A stretch of DNA of 64,000 nt, from positions 2,622,823 to 2,686,822 of the forward strand of contig UYJD01000001.1 of NCBI GenBank assembly GCA_900618795.1. Reading direction: 5' to 3'. This DNA is from Cyanodermella asteris. Its lineage: Eukaryota; Ascomycota; Lecanoromycetes; Ostropales; Stictidaceae. The position numbers and the translations under genes were made by a program. Under the pieces are notes generated by a model that worked only from the letters and a program-made list of their open reading frames with translations, was not told the DNA's origin and did not search any database. Shown in pieces: positions 56,045 to 64,000 of the stretch. Position 1 is the first letter of the stretch, and every line of letters starts with the position of its first letter.

Positions 56045-56836
56045 CTATGCAGTATCTTCTTCGGGTTCCTTGATATTAAACTTGATGTTTTGGATGTACC
56101 AACCACCTACCACCTCTAGGACACCGTTTGACAATGAAAGTGCATGCTCGGAAGTATGATAGGCCATCATTTCATCAGGATTGTTCCAACCAGAGACCAT
56201 CATAAAGGCTTTACCTTTATGGTCCTTTCCGTCAGTCAGCCCAACATATGGGATGTTATCCTCGATTGTCCATCCGACAAAGATACCTGCGAGTTGACCG
56301 CCCGGCATGATTGAAAGGTTCGCTTGATATCTCTGGAAATAGTCATCAAAGCCGTCCCGGACTTCCTCGGCTTCTTCGCCGGGGTCGAATAGGGCTGAGG
56401 CTAATGTTGTGACGGGCGTCTTGAGAGCGGGAGAAATTGCCTCGTCAAACTCAACATGACAAGTGGTAGGGTGCGCTGCACTGATGCTCATCAGTTTTCT
56501 GTATGAAGATCTATGCCATTCGGAGCTTCGAGCAGCTATGCGCTCGTCCAGGTCATTGAAGGCTGTTTAGACATGTCAGCACTGACTCACACGACGGATC
56601 AAGTATCCTGTCCAAGGTCTCGAAACGGCCATCAACATACTCATGAGGATGATCACCTTGCCGGGGTTCTCGAGCGTACGCCCCCAGTAAACTGGATAGC
56701 CGGTGATCTTGGAAGCTATCTCGAGATAATGGTGGAATATACGACCGGCCTCGGAGTCTGGGTTCTCGATGTCCAATGCCACTGGAATGTCATTCCATGA
56801 GATTGTCGTAAGAGCAGCGTCTGCGGACTGCCGCAT
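56045..56836 (-). CDS. Unknown dimeric-barrel-like protein
   Basis: A 237-residue protein from two exons (56836-56641, 56562-56045; 78-bp intron with GTATGT donor, GCTGAC branch site, AACAG acceptor). The junction gives KVIILMTFNDLDERIAARSS. Two similar halves, GRTLENPGKVIILMTFND and KGKAFMMVSGWNNPDEMMAY, each a strand followed by a Trp/Asn/Asp turn and a helix, suggest tandem dimeric alpha-beta barrel (ABM-like) folds as seen in many small fungal proteins. FDDYFQRYQANLSIMPGGQL and GIFVGWTIEDNIPYVGLTDG lie between. No signal peptide. Function cannot be told. Confidence 0.65.
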
Positions 56837-58562
56837 ATCGAAAGCTCCAGGCCTATCTCAGCGACTCAGCGACTACAAGTGCAGACGCTGAGAAATCTAT
56901 GATGATCGCCAGTCCGGGTCTCTTGGGAAAGAAGCGACAACAGCCAATGGCTTGGTCGGGACGTTGAACACAGAGAATCCCAGCAACGCGGTTCTGGGTC
57001 CAATAGTGCCGTAGGCTGATCTCTGTGATCATCCGCGCATTGGCCAATGCAACTACTGGCAAAGAGCCCAGCAAATGTTCTGATGGGCTGTTGAAGCTAT
57101 AAAGTGAGGCTCGGGATATCCAATGTAGTGACACGAAAGCGGTGCCTCGAAATTTGCGCAAGTTGTGTCACAACGCAGGCTCAACGAAGGAAGGTCAGCA
57201 AAGAGGGGAATCTAAGGGAAGAGTCGTACGGAGTGAGAATGACCGAGGACATATGGCGCTCAAAAGTCTTGGTGCAGCGGATCAGGTCGTCAAAGTCTGG
57301 CTCGGCCATTCCGGGAGCGAAGTAGCGGTGGGGTTGGGTAGAAGAAAGTTCGCCACCAGTATCGCAAATCCAGCCGTTCCCCTGATCAGGTCCCCATGGA
57401 TCAAGCCGAGCAAGTCGGCAACATCCTTCCTTGGCGGACTGACAATGACCAAGCGGACCAGGGGTGGCGGTGGTTGACGTGGTGCCGGCCATTCTGAGCC
57501 TGTTTCCCAAACGCTTCGAGGCGGCGCGAGAGTCAGGCGCCAGAATGAGCTCAAGCTGTTCGACGCATGTGGGCTAGCTGCAGAAGCGATACAGCGCTGA
57601 TGTTATGAGCGATTCACAAACTACGAGACGGCCCAGGGACAGGGACAGCCAAGCACCCGGTGCTGGGGACTTGGAAGCTGGAGCGCAGTAGTGAACCGTC
57701 GTGTCGGGTTACCCGACTGTGCTGTCCCGCACTTCCAGTTTCGCTCCCGCGCAACGGCTCGCCAACCAACCGGCCAACCCGGCATCCACCACAATTTCCA
57801 ACACACGAGCATGCTTAGCACCTGAGAGGCTCGAATATCTTACCCGCTCCGACCCCGAAACAATCACGTTTCCCGACTTTCTCGCAGCTTGAGTCCTGCT
57901 TACTATCCATGATCACCTGATCTTGGATTTTACCTCATCGAACGCACTTGAGCTGACATTCCACAAAAAGATAAAGAAGAACGCGGATACTTCCGAAGAC
58001 TTGAGCCCAATCATTGGGGCTCCGTGGATACGACCGCACAGCACACAACATGTCTCAGCCCAAAGCTCGGGATAGACCAGCTTGGAAAAGTGTCTGACTG
58101 ACAGGGCGTCCATTGGCTATGGTATCTGCTTGTTCGTCGGGCAGGATCACCGCTTCGATTTCCACCTTCTACTGGTACGTCTGGCCCGCAATATTCAGAC
58201 CCTGATCTCCGACATGGCAGGGGATCCGATTTCACCTCGCACTGTGGCCGGATATATCTCTAGGCTGCGTAGCGGCAACGGCAAGAACTGCTCCAATGAC
58301 GTTACGTCGGAGAACGCCAGATTAACAAGATACAAAGTATTACGTTGTCGAACCGCTGTGATACAGTTGAATCCGACGAGTATGCGGCGTAGAGCGCGGC
58401 GAGCAAGGCCTCTGAATGCTGAGCATTTGCCGAGTCGGTGTCTTCTACCCCGCTCCCCTTAATGGAAGCTCTGACAGTCAAGACAATCTGATGGACAGGC
58501 ACAGAGGTGCTGCAATTATCGTTGCATATGAAATCAGCTTATTCAATTATTCACACCGGTCA
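56837..58562. other. Gene-free stretch of 1.7 kb
   Basis: Between two minus-strand genes. Minus-strand frames at 56853-57161 and 57181-57554 are open but in different phases, and I could not link them with convincing splice sites, so they may be decayed or untranslated. Nothing else recognised. Confidence 0.4.
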
Positions 58563-59684
58563 TTAGACTTCGTAAACGGTCGTAGCGGAATGCTGTTTGT
58601 ACATCAACGAGCTGCGGTCGCTGACATTGGACTTTTGCGGCTCAAGCTCAACCATGGCCACCTCGCTGAAACTCCCCACCAACCGAACTTGCGACCCACT
58701 GTCCTGGCGGGAAGTCGTTCCCGTGCTGTTGTTTCGTGAATTTGTGTTGATGGAGACCGGCTCCTGAAGCCATGTCTGGTCTGGCGACGCGATCCATTCT
58801 TTTCTTCCATGATCTCTCAGTCCGGCTGGGATGAACGATGCCGGAACTACCTTGGACAGGATCGGTTTGAGTGAAGGGAGACACCCGGCCACAATGGCGA
58901 CGTTGATCTCGACTCCGGTCCAGATTAGGTAGTCCACGAAATCCCAAGTCACGTTTCGCGAATGGGGATCCAGGCTGGCCAGACAGACGAGTCGAACGAT
59001 CGGCGCCACCGTAACGAAGAAGCCGAGGGTGAATAGTGTATACAATGTGATCTTCTAAATATAAGTGGTGTTGACCCGGGGAGGAATGTAAAAGATTGGC
59101 AGACAGACGAGGGCGATGTCTGTTAAGAAGTTGGGAATCATGTTGGCAACCAGCATCGCTTTCATGTTCACGCCGCAATAATAGTCCAGAGTCTTATCCC
59201 AGAAGCTCTGGACGGGAATGCACTGAAACAAGACGGTGAAGAAGAGTGCGACGATCCAAGCCGCGTTGATGGCAGTGAACACCCACAACACGGTTCGAAG
59301 CCTGGTTGTGTGTCCGAGGATCCTCCAATAGAAGGCAATGACCGCGAACTTGACGATGCCGATGCCGAAGATGCAGATGAGCTCGCTGGCGAAGATGAGT
59401 TCATAGCTCTCCGAGAGGCTTTCTGGCGTGACCTTGCCAATGTACTTTCCCAGACCGATGGAGACCCAGTACATGACGGTGGCGGTGAATCCCAGCGAAA
59501 TGACCAGCCCCGTCAACATGAACCAGTCGTCGAGCCATAGCCGCGCATTGGCGATGCGTCGCGCAAGAAATCGGAGGATGACCGCGATCACGGCAAGGCC
59601 GGACGTGCTGGCAAAGGCGGCTATGATGTTCACTTGCTTGTCCCCATTGCCATCGATTCTCTGCCCAAAGTCTATCCCGGTCAT
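58563..59684 (-). pseudogene. Pth11-like rhodopsin-domain membrane protein
   Basis: An integral membrane protein of the fungal Pth11-like/rhodopsin-domain group (PF20684), which includes surface-sensing receptors. Starting at MTGIDFGQRIDGNGDKQVNI, hydrophobic spans are IIAAFASTSGLAVIAVILRF, WLDDWFMLTGLVISLGFTAT, ICIFGIGIVKFAVIAFYWRI, WVFTAINAAWIVALFFTVLF, NFLTDIALVCLPIFYI, then LYTLFTLGFFVTVAPIVRLV and WTGVEINVAIVAGCLPSLKP. The Cys-rich loop FWDKTLDYYCGV is typical. Spans five and six are separated by an in-frame TAG (59057-59055), with the same frame open on both sides. A 54-base GTCTGT...TTTAG segment would remove it in phase but would also delete much of span five, so I think it is not an intron. 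Either a recent pseudogene, a truncated protein of 209 residues, or a base error. Confidence 0.7.
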
Positions 59685-60403
59685 TCCCGTAGATGCATCT
59701 GCTCGAGTCCGCCTTTCTCTTATTGTCCAGTGGCCGTCTGCATTTGCGATATTGTCCCACAATACTGTTCGGTAGTCCAGTGGATCCTCTGGTGTCGCCC
59801 AACTATGACTGCACGATCAACGAAACCGAAGAATGTCGATGAGTAGTTTGATGATGTTCTGATGTAATCAAAGACCGAATTGATAGTAGAAAAGAAGGCA
59901 GGACGCTCTGACGAGCGCACGAAAGAGGCGCGAGATCCACTAGTCTAGTAGCAGCCATGTTCATGCGCCCAGCGTCGGGCCCAGGCAGACCCACAATAAT
60001 CCAATTGTCGAAAGTTGCACAGTTGGGATGAGCCACCAATGTAACCATAAGGGGCTCGTCCTCCGGGCGGCGGGCCAAGCAAGACCCCAACTCCACACGG
60101 CCGGCCAAAGTTGTGCCGTCCCCCTCTCGTCGAGGAGAAAATCGAGCCAACACGCATCTGAAAGGATTGAATGTCACCTCAGACGACGGGCCGCTCGAGT
60201 CAATGCACCCAGCTTACCCCCACAAAGGAGTCCAGTACGGTAGTGACTAGCGACGCTGCCGCCGAACAATCAATGGACTGACCATGGGTTCCTGCACAAC
60301 CGCCCGGATAAATGAAAGCATGATGTCTTGAATTAAGCGCACGTGAGAAAGTAAGTGCTCCGCAACCTTTTGCCGAATTCAGAACTCTATATCTCTCTGG
60401 AAT

Positions 60404-60427
60404 CTCATGCTCATGCTCATGCTCATG
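60404..60427 (+). repeat. Four CTCATG tandem copies
   Basis: A perfect hexanucleotide repeat of four units in intergenic sequence. Likely a small variable microsatellite. Confidence 0.85.
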
Positions 60428-61497
60428 CGAGCGGAGGTCAAGTACATGATCGCGACAGTCGAGATTTGTCCTATTTGGAAACGTGGTCAGAGTACCACGA
60501 GCGTCACAAAGAAAATTTGTCGCTTGTTGGTCCAGACAGCTAATGACTAGTCAACGACAATCCCAAGCCAGACTCGAGAGTCAAAGTCTGGATGGGCCAT
60601 GGCCGTTTAACTCTCTGACACTGCACGCCTCACATCTCAGCCCAGGAGCCAGCCGGGCCGCCCCCAGCCAGGCCCGCTGGCGTGGTCGTATCGTCTCACA
60701 TCGTCTCACTGCAATGCGCAAAGCTGCAAGCTGCATGCTGCATGCTGCAACTCGGGCTGCGCAGCCCGCCCTCCAACGCAAGGGAGGGAGGGGAACCCAG
60801 ACGGCTCCGCGTGGGCTTTTTTTGCGGAGAAGAGTACGTAGAAAAGCCGTCGTTCTTTGTGTGGCTGCATGGGTTGAAAACACCGCTTCCCTGGTTGGAA
60901 TTGGTTTGAGATTCGAGTAATAATAACCTCAGCCACGTAATCAATATACGACGTTCCGGAGGGGCGAACGCTTTGCACACATCTGCCGTGGAGGATGAAG
61001 CCTGCTCGTTTCACCAGAGACTGAGAAAGAAACGAGCGTCGCTTACGTTCGTGGTCGCGGCGGTTTTGTCGGGCACAAATTGATGGCACATTCAATTTAC
61101 GGAGGGGTTTTGCTAGATGACAGCGCAAGACTGGTAGATAGTCTTTACGGTCATAAAAGCCCTTCTATTGTAACTCACTCTTCGCCAACACACCCAATAC
61201 GACCGCACTTTCGCCCCCCCAAATCATCATCCCAATTCTCGAGTCCTCTCCCCATCCGATCACCCGATCAATCCGTAATCCGCGATCGATTTCGCCGCCT
61301 CCCAAAGGTCGCTTCGCTGGCCGTCCATGGACACGACGACCGACCGACTATAGGTAGAAAAGGCCCCCGACGCATGCACGCCGCATTATACAATATCCGT
61401 CCTTCATGAAACGTATCATCCGTACTTCACTTTGCCTACTTCCGCACAGTATACACGTTTCGCTTGCGGGTCTCGTCGAGAGACCCTAATCGATCCT

Positions 61498-61530
61498 TGC
61501 CTGCCTGCCTGCCTGCCTGGATGGATGGAT
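61498..61530 (+). repeat. TGCC and GGAT microsatellites
   Basis: About five TGCC units run directly into three GGAT units. Intergenic, and probably length-variable. Confidence 0.8.
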
Positions 61531-61576
61531 CATCGAATAGGCTCCACTCGCCGCGTCGGTCGTGTTGCCCGTTTCC

Positions 61577-61588
61577 GGGGGGGGGGGG
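61577..61588 (+). repeat. 12-base G homopolymer
   Basis: An uninterrupted G run, followed a few bases on by ACCT/CTAC units at 61600-61620. Confidence 0.8.
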
Positions 61589-62581
61589 TTTGTTGCCCAC
61601 CTAGGTACCTACCTACCTATCCTGCACATCAATCCAAGTCGTCGAACCCTCGATCGGCATTCACGAGTTCAGTAGTAGGTACTTAGGCACAAAGCTTTGG
61701 ACCAGGACCTTTCGGTCCCCATCAGCGGGTTTCGTTCCCGCCCGCCCATCTGGTCTTGGTCTATACTCGGATCTTGTCTCTACTGCACCCAGTGGTGCTG
61801 GTGCCTCCGATGTGGGAATACTCAATTTTAGCTGGAGGAGTTTTGAGGTTCGAGGCGAGTAGTTGGACGGCCTTGCTGCTACTCGCTTACTCGATCGCAG
61901 CCTGAAGACCATCCAGGATTCCGGACACAAGCCGCCCGCACGCTACGATCATCTGTCATCAGCCTCGCCAGGACTCGGCTCAACCCCTGTTTCAGCCTCC
62001 GGAGTCTTTGTAGCTCCTGACTACACACTCTCCACTCTCAAACGAGGAGCCTGACCGAAGGCTAGGCCACTTGAGCCGCGATGATAGACACGACGTATCC
62101 AGAGTGCGTAACTTCAGTCGTCTGCATATGTACAAGCACTCAAGCATGATGCCAGGAGACACGTGCATAGCGGATTCGCATTCATCTTCACGTAGAGGGG
62201 TTAAACAAAATAACTTGATCATTCATGGTAATTTCGTATCATTACAGAAAGCTTTCTTGGCAAGAGCATGCAATTTGTCGTTCTCGCAGACCATAGTGAC
62301 CCAACAAATACAAACCCCATTTCCCAAACCAGCCTGCCGACACGACTAGCAATCGACAAGGCATATATAAAATGAAAGAGTGTTGATAGCAAGGTTGGCA
62401 TGAGACGTCACACCAGTAATATTGCACTTCATGCCGTTCACTCGTATCCCAAGAATGTCGGCTTGCCCTTGCTGGAAGCGAAATTCGACACGTGATCTGC
62501 TCTGGCAGGACTGGCATGCAAGGTCTCGGACACAGCCGCTTGCCAGCATTGCAAGCACTCTGGGATGAGCAAGCACGCCGT

Positions 62582-64000
62582 TTAGTGCTGCAGCTCTTCC
62601 TCCAGCATGTCATATTCCTCGTCAGTCAAGAAACCGTCATCGGTCGTGTCATCGTCAAAATCGACAGTCACGCTTTCGATATCGTCATGACTCAGAAGCT
62701 CTTCAGCTTCTTCGGCAATCACTTGAGAAGCTTGGGAGTTACTGGCCTGCGAGTTGATGTTGGAGGGTTCAAGGTGAATGCTGCAAGCTGGTGACTCCTT
62801 GTCGAGCTTGGGGAACACCATACGGCTCTCAGACAGCGCCTTTGGCTGCTCCTTGGCAGCTTCGGTACTGGGCTCAGCCTTCGCCTCTGCGGGTATCACG
62901 GTAGGGTCTGCAAGTTCCTCGACGACCTCAATGTCACACCACAAACGGTGACCGAAGGGTGTGCCTTCCGGAGTATAAAGACGCCAATAAGAGACAGCAC
63001 GGCCAACTCGGTCAGGCGAGCGAAGCTTGACGCTGAAAGAGTATTCGGCACCTCGAGGAACCTCTGATATGGTAGCGTTGCTGGAAGCGGCAGCCTCAAA
63101 GACAGACATGCTGCCCGGAGCAGTTGTATCGACATCCAACATGCTGTCACCGCCAACCCATCGTAGCCCGCAGCCAGCGGGCCATGGCGTGCCGCTGGGG
63201 TTGTACATGGTCCACGTCTGGAAGACCGGCTTGCTGGGAAGGACTTTGGTGCCGTCAGGAACGTAGTCGCGAACATAGTAAGCGTCAGGCAGAACGTGAA
63301 CGGGCTCGGAAACCTCCTTCTTCTCCTTGACGACTTTGTCTCTGATATCCTCCATGTGTACAACAGCCGGAATGGCCTCCTCGACATCACGCTCAGACTC
63401 GTGGGCCTCAGCCTGAGTAGAGGCATTCGCTGATGGGGCAGGAGGAATGGTCTCGGTACCACGAGAGCTAGTCTGAGATGGGCGAGGAGAAGGACGGTCG
63501 CCGTGTGTATTGGGGACACCGCCTTCCTGCTGCTCCTCGAATGTTGTCACATTGACGTTGCGCACGGAAGTACGGAACTTGATTAGAGGATGAGTGCGGT
63601 TGTGGGTGTTGGTTGGCAGAGCTTCACAGTTGGAACAGAAGTCAGTATCATGGCAGATGGCGCACTTGTATCGGTCTCCAACGATGTACGAACGTCCAGT
63701 GCAAAGAGGACCATCGCAGCGAATGTTGACATGAACCGCGGGTTGAGCCTTGGTGGCGACCTGCAGAGGCTCGTAGAGTGGAGCGAAGCGGTGACCTGCG
63801 TGGATGAAGTCGGCACTCTTGTGGCAGCCTGAGCAGTAGTCGAAATCGGGACACTCCTGGCACTTGTATCTGACGCCGACAATGACCTTGTCGCAGCCAT
63901 CGCAGACGGCATCGTGCTGCTGGTTCCGACCAGGCTCACACGCTGCAGCAACGGCGTCCTCCAAAATCATGTCGCTAATGGCCGGGGCAAAGCCGTGGCC
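62582..64000 (-). CDS. ZZ-finger and FW-domain Nbr1-like protein
   Basis: The 5' end lies beyond the right edge; 472 residues are visible and the frame is open to the last base. Two ZZ zinc fingers occur: CDGCDKVIVGVRYKCQECPD with FDYCSGCHKSADFIHAGHRF, and CDGPLCTGRSYIVGDRYKCA with DTDFCSNCEALPTNTHNRTH. A disordered acidic linker follows, then a four-tryptophan (FW, NBR1) domain: VFQTWTMYNPSGTPWPAGCG, LRWVGGDSM and SYWRLYTPEGTPFGHRLWCD. The end is acidic (VTVDFDDDTTDDGFLTDEEY, then DMLEEELQH). Fungal Nbr1 homologues with ZZ and FW domains are selective autophagy and vacuole-targeting receptors. A PB1 domain could lie off the edge. Assignment to the Nbr1 group is good; cargo is unknown. Confidence 0.88.
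   Translation of the reverse strand, partial: GHGFAPAISDMILEDAVAAACEPGRNQQHDAVCDGCDKVIVGVRYKCQECPDFDYCSGCHKSADFIHAGHRFAPLYEPLQVATKAQPAVHVNIRCDGPLCTGRSYIVGDRYKCAICHDTDFCSNCEALPTNTHNRTHPLIKFRTSVRNVNVTTFEEQQEGGVPNTHGDRPSPRPSQTSSRGTETIPPAPSANASTQAEAHESERDVEEAIPAVVHMEDIRDKVVKEKKEVSEPVHVLPDAYYVRDYVPDGTKVLPSKPVFQTWTMYNPSGTPWPAGCGLRWVGGDSMLDVDTTAPGSMSVFEAAASSNATISEVPRGAEYSFSVKLRSPDRVGRAVSYWRLYTPEGTPFGHRLWCDIEVVEELADPTVIPAEAKAEPSTEAAKEQPKALSESRMVFPKLDKESPACSIHLEPSNINSQASNSQASQVIAEEAEELLSHDDIESVTVDFDDDTTDDGFLTDEEYDMLEEELQH

Larger units (their letters stand above)
59685..62581. other. Gene-free stretch of 2.9 kb with repeats
   Basis: Between two minus-strand genes. It carries a CTCATG tandem repeat, a 12-base G run and several tetranucleotide runs. 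The part 61150-61320 is strongly pyrimidine-rich on the plus strand, like a promoter or leader, yet no plus-strand gene follows. Open frames (for example 60483-60920, 61080-61409) have no family resemblance. Confidence 0.45.

Noticed and set aside
56853-57554. Minus-strand open pieces downstream of the dimeric-barrel gene's start
   Set aside because: They lie in different phases with no convincing splice signals and no recognisable domain.
59055-59108. A 54-base GTCTGT...TTTAG segment as an intron of the Pth11-like gene
   Set aside because: Poor donor, and removal would delete most of the fifth membrane span, which is conserved in the family.
1-64000. tRNA, rRNA, CRISPR arrays, transposons, LTR elements, or a biosynthetic gene cluster
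   Set aside because: By eye I found no cloverleaf boxes, no repeat-spacer pattern, no transposase or polymerase-like frames, no long terminal or inverted repeats, and no co-located backbone and tailoring enzymes. A tRNA scan and repeat search could still find something small.

Overview
The window looks like a gene-rich stretch of nuclear chromosome from a filamentous ascomycete (Pezizomycotina, perhaps Dothideomycetes; the class is a guess from the mix of gene families). The supporting signs are short GT-AG introns (mostly 46-80 bp) with CTRAC-type branch sites, fungal-only families (DASH subunit Dam1, bZIP/DUF3425, DUF1996, Pth11-like rhodopsin-domain proteins) and close similarity of many housekeeping proteins to their known yeast or Aspergillus relatives. 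I see no transposon, LTR element, CRISPR array, tRNA or rRNA. Spliced models below were built by hand from splice signals and reading phase.

Left part (1-20 kb): the stress regulator Atf1 (minus), a small unknown gene and a bZIP/DUF3425 factor (minus), the ER folding sensor UDP-glucose:glycoprotein glucosyltransferase (plus, ending KDEL), NADP-isocitrate dehydrogenase with both a mitochondrial presequence and a C-terminal SKL (minus), a DUF1917 protein (minus), a possible small gene, an unknown protein (plus) and a mitochondrial PPR-like protein (minus).

Middle part (19.8-32.6 kb): proteasome alpha-1 subunit, two unknown genes, ribosomal protein uL15 (Rpl28), eIF3 subunit i, trifunctional C1-tetrahydrofolate synthase with several in-frame starts, and a DUF1993 protein. 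From 32.6 to 34.9 kb there is no gene; then comes a secreted protein punctuated by Lys-Arg sites, followed by a DEK_C/HIRIP3-like nuclear protein and a rhomboid protease.

Right part (41-64 kb): SAGA deubiquitinase Ubp8, Dam1, a Sec14/CRAL-TRIO protein, a six-exon HIT hydrolase, proteasome lid subunit Rpn9, complex I 40-kDa subunit, a secreted DUF1996 protein, a 3-kb gene-free stretch, a dimeric-barrel-like protein, a Pth11-like membrane protein interrupted by an in-frame TAG, a 2.9-kb gene-free stretch and, running off the right edge, a ZZ-finger/FW-domain protein resembling the autophagy receptor Nbr1.

The genes do not form an operon-like or biosynthetic cluster; neighbours are functionally mixed, as is normal for fungal chromosomes. 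I did not find a convincing new multi-gene system. The items most worth a second look are the KR-punctuated secreted protein, the interrupted Pth11-like gene, the dual-targeting designs of two metabolic enzymes, the 15-nt catalytic microexon of the HIT gene and the Nbr1-like gene with a candidate Atg8-binding motif.
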